The notes beneath the pieces are model-generated. The model was not told the origin of the DNA. It saw nothing but the letters and a program-made list of their open reading frames with translations, and made no database searches. This document shows positions 1 to 7,095 of a DNA stretch of 42,419 bases, piece by piece. Numbering within the stretch: position 1 is the first letter of the stretch; each line of letters starts with the position of its first letter. Source of the DNA: a virus. Position numbers and translations under genes: made by a program. The stretch is from positions 1 to 42,419 of IMG/VR virus record IMGVR_UViG_3300010373_000076; one strand, 5' to 3'.

Positions 1-608
1 CGGCCGTTCTGGTCGACTTCCACCCACGTCCGCAGGTAGAACCAGGTGGTGGTTTTGTCGCCGGGCTTCGTGATCTTGTCTTCGACCTCGTCGAAGTCAA
101 TCAGGCGCGGCTTCACGCGGCCCGTGAGTGGGTTCGTGAAAAGGGAGAAGAACACGTTGCCGTCAGTGGTCAGGGAGCCTTCGTTGCGCTCCGCGGCTTG
201 CGCGCCAGAAAACACTTCGCGGACCTCGGGATCATCCAACCATTCTTGGATCAGCGCATTGACGTCCTGCGAGCCCTCCGTGCCGTCGCCGGTCGCGGTG
301 GTGCCGCACCCTTGCCCGTGCACGTAGGCGGCGCGCAGGGCCCCAGCACGCTTGATCAGGGGGTTGCCGACGAGGAACACTCGGGCAAGCTCGGCAGAGG
401 TCTTCAACCCTTGACGGGAGAACTCCTGCGCGGCATCCTGGCTGATCTTCTGCCAGCCCACATCCTCCCGCGCCATAATCAGCGCAGAGTAGGACTCGGT
501 CAGTTCCTCAAGGCGATGCCCCAACGTCGCCAACGTGCCGGTGGCGACTAGTTCCTTGCCCTCGGGCACGCCTGCCTCACGGATGCCAAAGAATTCACGA
601 ATACCCAC
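1..608 (-). CDS. Phage portal protein, N-terminal part (cut by the left edge)
   Basis: Portal proteins form the dodecameric ring at the capsid vertex through which DNA is packaged and to which the tail attaches. About 202 codons are visible. The protein begins MGIREFFGIREAG and contains NPLIKRAGALRAAYVHG, a stretch typical of actinophage portals, followed by a region rich in Asp/Glu. I chose the GTG at 608 because a GGAGG lies five bases upstream; an in-frame GTG at 614 falls inside that ribosome site. The gene starts 18 bases after the large-terminase stop, the usual terL-portal order. The C-terminal half should continue past base 1, so it is missing here. The assignment rests on recognised sequence style plus context. 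Confidence 0.85.
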   Translation of the reverse strand, partial: MGIREFFGIREAGVPEGKELVATGTLATLGHRLEELTESYSALIMAREDVGWQKISQDAAQEFSRQGLKTSAELARVFLVGNPLIKRAGALRAAYVHGQGCGTTATGDGTEGSQDVNALIQEWLDDPEVREVFSGAQAAERNEGSLTTDGNVFFSLFTNPLTGRVKPRLIDFDEVEDKITKPGDKTTTWFYLRTWVEVDQNG

Positions 609-625
609 AGGCACCTCCAAGGGGT

Positions 626-2125
626 CTAGACGGGGGAGAACAGGAAGCCACGGTCGTCATAATCGTCGTAGACGTCGTGGTTGACGAACCGCTGATCCGG
701 GGAAAGCAGCGGCATGAGCAGCAAGCGGTTGATGGCCATGGTGGCCGTATCGACTTGGTCGTCGTTGGCGCCAGCCGGGAAAGACAGCACCTCTTGCAGG
801 AACGTTTCGACCCACGGGGCAATGCGAGTGGAGGGAAGTTGCACGTTGCCAGACCAGACCAGCGGCGAGATGGCCGATGCGCGGGCGTACTTGCTGCCCT
901 CGGGCTCGATGGGGATCATGCCCATGACCTGGCCTTGCAGCGCGTTCATGACTGCTGGCCCGTTGGCACGGTCCTCCACGAACTTGGCTATGGCTTGCGG
1001 CCACTTCGCGGACATCGCCTTGATGGCTTCGCAGGTTTCGTTGAAGTTCATCCGGCGCCGCACTTGGTCTAGTAGGTACGCGGTGTTGCCAACACGTAGC
1101 CACACTTGCCCGACGACGTAGTCGCTGGTGTCTTCGCCCTTGAAGGCCAAGTCCCAGGACTGAACCAACTCGTGATCTTCTCGGCCAATGCCCGGCACGG
1201 TGTGCACGCCAGCATGGTCGACAAGCCAGAGCGGTTGCTCGTAGTGGGTCCACTCGGTCGGGAACACGCCGCCTTCGTCGAGTGTGGGATTCCCTTGGTA
1301 GAGGGACTGCCACACCTTCGGGCCGACGGCGACCTTGATCTGCTCCCACTGCTTGGGCGTGCGCTTGCGGGCGGACTCGAGCCATTCCCCGGGCTTGCGG
1401 CCAAGGGGGTCGTCGTCGGTGGCTTCGGCTGGGATGTTCAGGACTGTCCAGCGGTGGCCATCTTCACCGGCGAGCAGGCGGCCGGCTAAATCGTCCGCAT
1501 GCCAGCGGGTGAGTACGAGGATGACGGGAGCGCCGGGGGCAAGGCGGGTGACGCCAACGGACTGCCAGAATCCCCACGCTTGATCGCGGTAGGTCTTCGA
1601 GTTCGCTTGCTCGAGGTTAGAAATTGGATCATCTATGAAAAGTGCATCCACGGCACGCCCGGTCAAACCGCCACGGATACCGACGGCTCGGACGCCACCG
1701 TTGTTGCCTTCGAGTTTCCAGCGGCGTGCGGCCCCGTTGTCTTTGGCGACTTGCAAGCCGAGATCGAGGGTGCCGTCGTCGCCGTCATTGGAGGCGATGT
1801 GGTTTCGGATGTTCCTGCCGAATTCGTCGGCGAGGTCTTGGGCGTAGGAGACGATGGCGATGCGGCGCTCGGGGTTCCGGGTGAGGAACCAGAGCGGGCC
1901 AATGGTCGTGACGCGGGTGCTCTTCCCTTCCTGCGGGGGCAGGTTGACGATGAGCCGGTCAATTTCCCCGGATTCTACCTTCACCAGGTATTCGTCGATG
2001 AGGTCGAGGGCTTTGGTTTGGATGGTGGAGGGTTCGATGGCCCGGGCGAGGTCGCCGGGGGTTGCCCAGTCGTGCGTGGGGGCTTCGAACATGCGAGCGG
2101 CGAACTCCCATACGTCGGTGCTCAC
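626..2125 (-). CDS. terL: Terminase large subunit
   Basis: ATP-driven DNA-packaging motor with a headful or cos nuclease; 499 aa, a normal length. The N-terminal ATPase shows a variant Walker A (PPQEGKST, about residues 62-69) and Walker B (ALFIDDP, about 162-168). The C-terminal RNase H-like nuclease shows SWDLAFKGED (about 318-327), VEDRANGP and the late acidic motif ANDDQVD near residue 470. The GTG start at 2125 follows a GAGG and lies 14 bases after the stop of an HNH gene. It is followed directly by the portal gene. The probable small subunit is not adjacent but about 3.3 kb upstream, with an HNH gene and a non-coding stretch in between, which is a somewhat unusual separation. Confidence 0.96.
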   Translation of the reverse strand: MSTDVWEFAARMFEAPTHDWATPGDLARAIEPSTIQTKALDLIDEYLVKVESGEIDRLIVNLPPQEGKSTRVTTIGPLWFLTRNPERRIAIVSYAQDLADEFGRNIRNHIASNDGDDGTLDLGLQVAKDNGAARRWKLEGNNGGVRAVGIRGGLTGRAVDALFIDDPISNLEQANSKTYRDQAWGFWQSVGVTRLAPGAPVILVLTRWHADDLAGRLLAGEDGHRWTVLNIPAEATDDDPLGRKPGEWLESARKRTPKQWEQIKVAVGPKVWQSLYQGNPTLDEGGVFPTEWTHYEQPLWLVDHAGVHTVPGIGREDHELVQSWDLAFKGEDTSDYVVGQVWLRVGNTAYLLDQVRRRMNFNETCEAIKAMSAKWPQAIAKFVEDRANGPAVMNALQGQVMGMIPIEPEGSKYARASAISPLVWSGNVQLPSTRIAPWVETFLQEVLSFPAGANDDQVDTATMAINRLLLMPLLSPDQRFVNHDVYDDYDDRGFLFSPV

Positions 2126-2139
2126 GGCTGCCTCGCTTC

Positions 2140-2730
2140 TTATGCCGCTTGACGGTCAATCAGATTGTGGGTGAACAGTTCAATGCGCATGGCAATGACG
2201 GCCGCCTCCGCCGCGGGGATGGTTCGATAGGTTCCGCAATGAATGGTTTTGCCGTTGTGCATTACGCGTGCCTTCCATCCACTGCCATGCTTGACCACGC
2301 CGCGGACACCGGAGGACTTGTTGTTTCTGTTCGGTCCAGCGCGGTGCTCCATGTTCTGCTTGGTGGTTGCCAAGCGAAGGTGCGACGCCTCGCAGCAGAG
2401 GATATTGTGGCACTTGTGGTCAATGACCAGCCCGTCGGGGATTGGTCCGTTGGCGCGCTCGTAGGCGTACCGGTGGGCTGGCATTCGGTTGTACTTGAAC
2501 CGGACCTGGCCGTACCCGTTCCCGTCGACGCTTGAGCCCCATAGGAGGCAGCCATTCGGCATCCGGTAGGTGTGGGCGAGGAATGCGTCCTCGAAGCTCT
2601 GGAACGTTTCTATGGGCTCTGATGCTGGAAGGTCTGCGCCCCTGTACCAGCGGAGATAGTGAACGTTGCACAAGCCTCGGCTGGTGCTGGCTCGCTGGCA
2701 TTCCTCAACATTGCATGTATTCTTGCTCAT
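2140..2730 (-). CDS. HNH endonuclease with AP2-like C-terminal DNA-binding domain
   Basis: Probable free-standing homing endonuclease, 196 aa. An N-terminal zinc-knuckle-like segment has Cys at CNVEEC and a Cys/His pair at LCNVH (about residues 6-24). The middle HNH core reads AHRYAYERANG, then VIDHKCHNILCCEASHL and a conserved TTKQNMEH. The C-terminal part (about residues 140-185) reads SGVRGVVKHGSGWKARV and resembles AP2/IE-type DNA-binding domains often fused to phage HNH nucleases. The ATG at 2730 has a GGAAAGGA ribosome site. It sits between the early region and terL, with a stable hairpin 28-58 bases upstream. A second HNH gene (39339-39956) shares the N-terminal Cys pattern but has a different C-terminus. 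Such genes are usually dispensable for the phage. Confidence 0.9.
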   Translation of the reverse strand: MSKNTCNVEECQRASTSRGLCNVHYLRWYRGADLPASEPIETFQSFEDAFLAHTYRMPNGCLLWGSSVDGNGYGQVRFKYNRMPAHRYAYERANGPIPDGLVIDHKCHNILCCEASHLRLATTKQNMEHRAGPNRNNKSSGVRGVVKHGSGWKARVMHNGKTIHCGTYRTIPAAEAAVIAMRIELFTHNLIDRQAA

Positions 2731-2757
2731 GTGTTCGTCCTTTCCGACGAATACCGA

Positions 2758-2788
2758 AGCCCCGGACTGTTGACGCAGTCGCGGGGCT
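2758..2788 (-). terminator. Bulged GC-rich hairpin upstream of the HNH gene (terminator-like)
   Basis: On the minus strand the stem AGCCCCG/CGGGGCT is followed by a single unpaired C, then an inner stem GACTG/CAGTC with loop CGTCAA. It lies 28 bases upstream of the HNH start. The T-rich side (CTCTTTGTTG) is on the plus strand, so as a rho-independent terminator it would work best rightward; leftward there is only TTCGGTATT. The same shape recurs at 3320, 23744 and 39985. It could be a terminator, an RNA element or a target mark of the HNH gene. Confidence 0.5.
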
Positions 2789-3180
2789 CTTTGTTGTGGT
2801 GGTGTTGACGGCGGCGGGGTCCGCGGTGTGCGCGTGGCGTAGCCCGTCGCAGATGGTTGTGTCGGCTTGTCGCCGCCGTCAATTCTGTTCGGCAGGTTCT
2901 TGCCGGTCCGCCCGCTTTCGATGCCCTGGGGGCTCGTGTGGGGGTGGATCGGCAGGATCGTGCCGTAAGTGTTCGGCCCGAGGTGGAAGGCACCGGGCCA
3001 AGTTTGAGGCCCACGCGTTGGGTCTATGGACAGTCATGTACCGGTCGACTTGATGCGTGGGCCTTGTGGGATGCTCGGTCGTGAACCGTTGGCCTCGTCG
3101 TTCTGCGGCATCCCGTGCTTTGTGTGGAGCTGCCAGTGTGCTCTGGCTTGACTCGTATTGCGTTGCTCCCTTTGCAGGGT

Positions 3181-3260
3181 CGTCGGCTTGCGGGATTTGA
3201 ACCCGTATCTCTTCTCCGCTGAGAAGTGTTCTGAACCCGTCCAGTAATTTCCTAGCCGAC
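3181..3260 (-). tRNA. tRNA-like element, atypical or degenerate
   Basis: The minus strand has a perfect 7-bp acceptor-like stem (GTCGGCT at 3260-3254 with AGCCGAC at 3188-3182) and a canonical T-arm (CGGG-TTCAAAT-CCCG). A strong CTTCTC-AGCG-GAGAAG hairpin sits where a class II variable arm would be. A normal D-arm and a 5-bp/7-nt anticodon arm are not visible, so no anticodon can be assigned. It may be a decayed tRNA, an unusual phage tRNA or a tRNA mimic. Confidence that it is a functional tRNA is low. Confidence 0.35.
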
Positions 3261-3319
3261 CTGCTGCAGCAGCGCTAGCGAATGTGTGGGGCTACACCGT
3301 TGAACTATCAGCCGTTGAT

Positions 3320-3350
3320 GCCCCGAGCCGGCTCATGTCCAGCGCGGGGC
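3320..3350 (-). terminator. Bulged GC-rich hairpin (same family as 2758-2788)
   Basis: On the minus strand: GCCCCG, unpaired C, GCTGG, loop ACATGAG, CCGGC, one unpaired T, CGGGGC. The inner stem contains a U-G pair on the minus strand that would be a C-A mismatch on the plus strand, which favours a leftward transcript. It lies just upstream of the tRNA-like element. No downstream U-tract is present in the leftward direction. Confidence 0.4.
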
Positions 3351-3622
3351 TATTCAGTTTTCATTGCAGTGCCTTGCCTGGCGGTGCGTCAGAAGATCCA
3401 GGCAGTGCGGTTCCCCTCGGCGCGTTCGCGAATGTTGGTTGCGATCCGAGGAAGTGTGGGCGTGTGGCCGGGTGCTGGTCCTCGCCGTCCGGAGGCCCCT
3501 TGGGGGTGGGCGGGTCCGCGGCTCATCAGCGCTATTGTCGATAGGTTCCGGCCACACACGCGTGGGATATCGAGTCAGTGATCCGATATTGATTTCATCG
3601 TAGGTGCAAAAAAATGGTTTGT

Positions 3623-4438
3623 CTACTTAAAAGAGGCGTGTTGCAAAGTTGACGTAGATAGTTTGGGCATGGCGTTGAGGACGGCGGCTGGTGTGTAACC
3701 CTCCGTGCCGGTGTGGATGTCGCAGACTGGGCCGATTTTGCCGCGTCGGGCCCATGATTTGGCGGTGTCGTATTTGACGTGGATTCCGTAGGCTTTGAGC
3801 GCGTGGACGACTTGGCGGAGCGGTGCGACGACGTGCCAGGCTCGGCTGATCTTCTGTTCGATGCGGTCGCGTGCGGAGTGTGGTGCGCGGCAGGTGTCGC
3901 ACTTTGCTTGGTCGTCGCCTTCCCTGCCGATGATCTGGCCGGCGCAGAACACGATGGTGCGCTCTTCCCAGACGGGTGCCCCGCATTCGCCGAGTAGGAG
4001 TTTGGGTGCTTGGCGGTCGGCAGCGTTGATGACACTGCGTTCCGCAGCCCGGATGTCGTTGAGCAGGTCGCCGGCCGCTTCGTCGCCGCGGATGATGCCG
4101 ATGCGGTCGAGCATGAACTTTGCTGCTGCGATGGTGTCGCGGGGTGCGGTTCCGCCGTAGTGGTTGGCCAGCAGAGTGCACCAGCTTCGGATGGCGTCTT
4201 GGTACTCGCCCACGTAGATGCTCATGTCGTGGCTGTACGGGAGCCCGGGGGCTTCCTGCCCGCCTCCGCCGCCTCCGATTGGTTCGGGGGCTGCTGCGGT
4301 ATTCGTCAGCGTGCCCCCGGCGGTATTCAAGGTGTCCCGGACGCGGCCCAGGATCCGGCGCAAGTCATCGGCGCCTTCGTTACAAAGGTGGAGACCATCG
4401 GGCAAAGGCTTGTCGCAGTGGCTACATTCCTCGGTCAT
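3623..4438 (-). CDS. Zinc-ribbon protein with a C-terminal helix-turn-helix-like region
   Basis: This 271-aa protein starts MTEECSHCDKPLPDG, so it has an N-terminal CxxC. A Gly-rich linker (PIGGGGGG, about residues 52-60) follows. A central Cys cluster (GECGAPVW, FCAGQ, KCDTCRAP, about residues 155-190) could bind one or two zinc ions. The C-terminal YDTAKSWARRGKI resembles the recognition helix of MerR-like domains. Proteins of this architecture are common near the end of the early region in Arthrobacter-type phages, and a DNA-binding regulatory role is likely but unproven. The ATG at 4438 overlaps the upstream stop as TGATG, indicating coupled translation. It is the last gene of the early block before the gene-poor stretch, so a role in switching to late genes is an attractive guess. 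Confidence 0.7.
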   Translation of the reverse strand: MTEECSHCDKPLPDGLHLCNEGADDLRRILGRVRDTLNTAGGTLTNTAAAPEPIGGGGGGQEAPGLPYSHDMSIYVGEYQDAIRSWCTLLANHYGGTAPRDTIAAAKFMLDRIGIIRGDEAAGDLLNDIRAAERSVINAADRQAPKLLLGECGAPVWEERTIVFCAGQIIGREGDDQAKCDTCRAPHSARDRIEQKISRAWHVVAPLRQVVHALKAYGIHVKYDTAKSWARRGKIGPVCDIHTGTEGYTPAAVLNAMPKLSTSTLQHASFK

Positions 4439-4641
4439 CAGTAGCCTCCTGCTGCGTTGTAGATGAAGATCGGAAGGGCGATGATGCCCGCTGACAGAAG
4501 CCACATGAACGCGAACCATGCACCTACGCCCTCTTGGTTGAAGGTGCCGCTGGCTTGTGCCCATATCCCGAAGCCGAGCATCCCGGCAATGACGATCAGT
4601 GACCATGCGGCGACGAGCACAGCCGCTAGCAGAGGCTTCAC
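4438..4641 (-). CDS. Small two-helix membrane protein
   Basis: 67 aa, starting VKPLLAAVLVAAWSL. Two hydrophobic segments (about residues 3-26 and 40-62) are separated by a short polar loop with FNQEGVG, so the protein should sit in the cytoplasmic membrane with both ends on the same side. The GTG start overlaps the upstream stop as GTGA; longer in-frame starts upstream are Arg/His-rich and run antisense to the neighbour's frame, so I rejected them. Function unknown; a holin-like or superinfection role cannot be excluded but is far from the lysis genes. Confidence 0.7.
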   Translation of the reverse strand: MKPLLAAVLVAAWSLIVIAGMLGFGIWAQASGTFNQEGVGAWFAFMWLLSAGIIALPIFIYNAAGGY

Positions 4642-4892
4642 TCTGCCACCTCGACGAGGCTGTCCGGGTTCAGGATCAGGTCTAGGTCGGGGATCAGCGT
4701 GACCACGGTTCGCGCTTGGCCCGGGATGTACTGGATGTCGCCCGGGGCGGCGAACATGCGGCTGTCGTCGATCATGTCTCGCTTGTGGGTGACGCAGACG
4801 AGCACGCCGGTGACGGTGGCTCCACTTCCGGTCACGGTTACAGTCTTTCCTGTGTGCTCGTGGGTCAATGCCCCGGCAAGGATCTTGCTCAT
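4638..4892 (-). CDS. Small beta-rich protein, paralogue of 6363-6590
   Basis: 84 aa, MSKILAGALTHEHTGKTV. The protein is short, beta-prone and acidic at the C-terminus. It shares with the product of 6363-6590 the pattern of about 12-15 residues, GKTV-V, a T-G-L/V turn, a basic/aspartate segment and a C-terminal DP/NPD motif, suggesting duplication of a small barrel-like fold. A clear ribosome site (AAAGGAA) precedes the ATG. It begins a three-gene coupled set with the membrane protein and the zinc-ribbon protein. Function unknown. Confidence 0.72.
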   Translation of the reverse strand: MSKILAGALTHEHTGKTVTVTGSGATVTGVLVCVTHKRDMIDDSRMFAAPGDIQYIPGQARTVVTLIPDLDLILNPDSLVEVAE

Positions 4893-4918
4893 GGTCGGTT
4901 CCTTTCGGTGGTGCTGGG

Positions 4919-4924
4919 TAGAAT
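4919..4924 (+). promoter_or_regulatory. Candidate -10 box for a leaderless plus-strand gene
   Basis: TAGAAT lies exactly six bases before the ATG at 4931, the spacing expected for a leaderless actinobacterial transcript. No good -35 is seen at 17 bases. The same hexamer occurs as -10 of the minus-strand promoter near 11115. Confidence 0.35.
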
Positions 4925-4930
4925 TGTGGG

Positions 4931-5095
4931 ATGCGACTTTTGGGGAATATTGTGCGGGGCAGTGCCACTCCGGCGACGGAAGAATTCGACCAGGTCAGCT
5001 CGGAGGGCGCTGATTATGAGGCTGCGTTGGGGGCGCTGCGTGCCGCTGTCCCGGAGGGTTGGATGCTGGCCAGCATCACCATCACCGACCACTGA
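4931..5095 (+). CDS. Small plus-strand protein in an otherwise minus-strand operon
   Basis: 54 aa beginning MRLLGNIVRGSA and ending PEGWMLASITITDH. The C-terminal part (EGADYEAALGALRAAVPEGW) matches a style of small proteins common in Arthrobacter and its phages, which I recognise but cannot assign a function to. It is too short for routine ORF calling. There is no Shine-Dalgarno; a TAGAAT hexamer six bases upstream suggests leaderless expression. It fills the gap between two minus-strand genes and overlaps the 3' end of 5082-5447 by 14 bases in antisense. It may be expressed from the prophage independently of the early operon. Confidence 0.65.
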   Translation: MRLLGNIVRGSATPATEEFDQVSSEGADYEAALGALRAAVPEGWMLASITITDH

Positions 5096-5447
5096 GCCCG
5101 CGCCAGTTGATGGGTGGGCCGAGTGGTTCGCCGCGCTGGAATGCGTTCAGGCGGGCCCGGAGTTCGGCGGTGGCGTTGAAATAGTGCGGGCGGGAATCGG
5201 TGGCAAGCTGGGCAAGGATCTCTTTGATTTCCTCGAGGTCTGCCCCGATTGTGGCGGCCGCCTCTTGGGCCAGTCGCCCAAGCTCATCGGTTGATTCTTG
5301 GGAAAGTGCGAACGCTTCCTGCACCTTGGCCATTCCGTGCTGGATGGGCGATAGGCGTTCGCGGGAGAAGCCGCCGATGGCGCGCATGAATCCGCTGATG
5401 TCGGGCACGACTTCCAGCTCTACGGTGGTCGGCGGTTCGGGCTTCAC
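5082..5447 (-). CDS. Hypothetical protein following the small terminase
   Basis: 121 aa, mostly helical. It starts GTG AAG CCC at 5447, overlapping the terS stop as GTGA. The N-terminal part has VELEVVPDISGFMRAIGG, then a Gln/Glu-rich helix (about residues 40-85) with weak heptad character, and a basic C-terminus ending WRGLSGR. I do not recognise a family. The coupling to the terminase small subunit suggests co-expression and perhaps a packaging-related role, but nothing in the sequence shows that. Confidence 0.7.
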   Translation of the reverse strand: MKPEPPTTVELEVVPDISGFMRAIGGFSRERLSPIQHGMAKVQEAFALSQESTDELGRLAQEAAATIGADLEEIKEILAQLATDSRPHYFNATAELRARLNAFQRGEPLGPPINWRGLSGR

Positions 5448-6142
5448 GATGCGTCTCCTGTGAGTTGGCGTAGGGCTGCCGGCACAATCGTCGGCAACAG
5501 TCCTTGTTGGGCGGTGGTGAGGTGGAGTGCGTCGAATATTTGCTTGAGTGCGGCTGCGACGAGTTGGCCTTGTTGTTCGGCCATCCTGACTTTGCGTTCC
5601 TCGATACCTGCCTTGAGTGCGGCGGCGGAGACTTTGACCAGGTGGTCACGTTCCCGGCAGTACATGGCATACCAGACCGACGGCTCGGCTTTCTCCGTGG
5701 TCTTGTCGATGGGGCCTTCCGGCCCGACGCCTTCCTCGTGCTGGGTCCTGCCCCACGTGAGCTCGGTCGGGGAGAGCTCGGCGACCTGGGCGCGCAGCCA
5801 TTGCACGTGGGCGTGGGTCACGCGGATCTCTTCGAGCAGGGCGGCGCCCGGGTCGATGTCGGGGTATTGCTCTCGAATTCCGAGGGTTTTCACGACTTGG
5901 ATTAGTTCCTGTTCTGCGAGTCGGCGCTCTGCCGTGGCTTTGGCCTGTGGGCTGCTGCCACCATGGTTCCCGCACCGGGTTGCGCCCCGAAGTGGTGGGG
6001 CTCCGCATGGTTCGGGTTTGCCGCGCTTCTTCCCGCCACAGATGGTGACGCCGTTGACCACCTGGCCCGGCGCGTACTTCGGGTCACCCTTCCACCGGGC
6101 GACGGCCGCGGCCACGGTGCCGTCGTCGGTTACTCTGGCCAT
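5444..6142 (-). CDS. terS: Probable terminase small subunit
   Basis: 232 aa. It begins MARVTDDGTVAAAVARWKGD, then has a Cys/His segment (ICGGKKRGKPEPCGAP, then TRCGNHGG, about residues 28-60) of the kind found at the N-terminus of many actinophage small terminases (Cys, Cys, HGG). Helical regions follow, including AEQQGQLVAAALKQIFDAL. Small subunits recognise the packaging site and feed DNA to TerL. Of two in-frame ATGs I chose 6142, nine bases from the AAAGGA site; 6151 would leave a one-base spacer. It overlaps the upstream gene by 13 bases. The functional call is from pattern recognition, and its distance from terL lowers certainty. Confidence 0.7.
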   Translation of the reverse strand: MARVTDDGTVAAAVARWKGDPKYAPGQVVNGVTICGGKKRGKPEPCGAPPLRGATRCGNHGGSSPQAKATAERRLAEQELIQVVKTLGIREQYPDIDPGAALLEEIRVTHAHVQWLRAQVAELSPTELTWGRTQHEEGVGPEGPIDKTTEKAEPSVWYAMYCRERDHLVKVSAAALKAGIEERKVRMAEQQGQLVAAALKQIFDALHLTTAQQGLLPTIVPAALRQLTGDAS

Positions 6143-6366
6143 GCTCGCCATTCCTTTCGCCCGTTGGTGAGGATGCAATCAGGGCTTGCCCTGGTCATGA
6201 GGTGTTCTTTGATCCATTGGCGGTCTGTTTGGCTTCTGGGTTCGTCAATAAAATCGATGTGGTCGAAGATGGCTCCGGAGAGCGTTTGCCCGTAGTAGAC
6301 CTTGTCGTCGGTCCCGGCTCGTGTCTCTTTGGTGGGGTGGTAGACCTTCACGCGGCGCGCCCTCAT
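6130..6366 (-). CDS. Small hypothetical protein
   Basis: 78 aa, MRARRVKVYHPTKETRAG. A basic N-terminal beta-like segment is followed by GAIFDHIDFIDEPRSQTDRQW and a C-terminal RKEWRAWPE. No recognised family. The ATG overlaps the upstream stop as ATGA and its 3' end overlaps the small terminase start, so it belongs to the same coupled chain. Function unknown. Confidence 0.65.
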   Translation of the reverse strand: MRARRVKVYHPTKETRAGTDDKVYYGQTLSGAIFDHIDFIDEPRSQTDRQWIKEHLMTRASPDCILTNGRKEWRAWPE

Positions 6367-6590
6367 GATGCCTTCCCGGTGATGGTGACAGCGTCGGTGG
6401 GGTCTATCTGGATGGCTGTGGGGCCGCGGCTGGTGGTGATCAGGACGTCAGTGCGGTTGATGTAGTGGCGGACTGAGATGAGTTCTCCGGTTTGCTGTTG
6501 CGAGTTCCCGAACTTGGCGAGCTCGGTGACTTCCACGGTCTTCCCGATGTCCACACCGGATAGATACCGGGCTTCTCGTGTGACGGGCAT
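6363..6590 (-). CDS. Small beta-rich protein, paralogue of 4638-4892
   Basis: 75 aa from MPVTREARYLSGVDIGKTV. It contains GKTVEV, TGELISVRHY and a C-terminal IQIDPTDAVTI, paralleling the 84-aa product at 4638-4892. The ATG at 6590 has GGAGA five bases upstream and aligns best with the paralogue. An alternative ATG at 6629 overlaps the previous stop as ATGA and would add 13 residues (MIDQRPIPRLGET). Both are possible. Function unknown. Confidence 0.65.
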   Translation of the reverse strand: MPVTREARYLSGVDIGKTVEVTELAKFGNSQQQTGELISVRHYINRTDVLITTSRGPTAIQIDPTDAVTITGKAS

Positions 6591-6625
6591 GGTTTCTCCG
6601 AGTCGGGGGATGGGTCGCTGGTCGA

Positions 6626-6784
6626 TCATGTGCGGGGCCTTCGTTGTGTGCTGGTGTTTCCGGCCCAGGCTGGTTGTGTTGGGCGGGTGTACTTGTCGAT
6701 GGATTGGGCGAGTGCTTGGCGTGCTTGCTCGCGGCGTGCAGGGTCCCACGCGGCCTCCATCCGGTCACACGGGTTGGTGCTCAT
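6626..6784 (-). CDS. Very small hypothetical protein
   Basis: 52 aa, MSTNPCDRMEAAWDPARR, basic at the C-terminus (STQRRPRT). The start overlaps the previous stop as ATGA and the stop is TGA at 6626-6628. Longer frames upstream are antisense-like and Arg-rich, so I rejected them. No family recognised. Confidence 0.55.
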   Translation of the reverse strand: MSTNPCDRMEAAWDPARREQARQALAQSIDKYTRPTQPAWAGNTSTQRRPRT

Positions 6785-7095
6785 GACCCCTCCAGCTGGT
6801 CGGCGCGATGGTTGAGCCATGCTTTTGTGTAGCCATCCCGACCGGGGAAGAACCCGCTTATCTGAGCTGGCCCGTACGCGCCGGCAGCCTCTCGCAGCGC
6901 TTCCGCTTGGGCTTCCGCGATCACCGGGGCCAACGCGGCGGCGAGGTGCGTTCGGTGCAGGGCATCCAGTTGGTGCACATACTCGGCAACGAACCTTTCC
7001 GTGCAGCTGCACCTCATGACACCAGCGTCGCTCCACGGGCGCTTAGCTGCATGCACGGCCAGCACTTCCGCGATCCGCGCTTCAAGGGTGCTCAT
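6781..7095 (-). CDS. Small helical hypothetical protein with a Cys pair
   Basis: 104 aa, MSTLEARIAEVLAVHAAKRPW, with MRCSCTERF near residue 28 and a long Ala-rich helix (HLAAALAPVIAEAQAEALRE). It ends with HRADQLEGS. It overlaps the previous gene as ATGA. Such short proteins with W-x-C-x-C and an Ala-rich helix are frequent in Arthrobacter phage early regions. Function unknown. Confidence 0.68.
   Translation of the reverse strand: MSTLEARIAEVLAVHAAKRPWSDAGVMRCSCTERFVAEYVHQLDALHRTHLAAALAPVIAEAQAEALREAAGAYGPAQISGFFPGRDGYTKAWLNHRADQLEGS

Larger units (their letters stand above)
2731..3622. other. Gene-poor stretch of about 890 bases between early and late regions
   Basis: I see no convincing protein gene here. 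Open frames exist on both strands (for example minus 2727-3014 and plus 2857-3084), but they are Arg/Pro/Ser-rich, lack a ribosome site and resemble no family, as expected of random GC-rich frames. The stretch contains two hairpins of one shape (2758-2788, 3320-3350) and a tRNA-like element (3181-3260), annotated separately. A D-arm-like string, TAGTTCAACGGTGTAGC on the minus strand (about 3291-3307), also occurs without a matching anticodon arm. Its position between the early operons and terL makes it a plausible home for the late promoter, but no clear -35/-10 pair stood out. Confidence 0.6.

Noticed and set aside
2727-3014. 95-codon minus-strand frame upstream of the first HNH gene
   Set aside because: Arg/Thr/His-rich, no ribosome site, runs through the hairpin and overlaps the HNH start; not protein-like.
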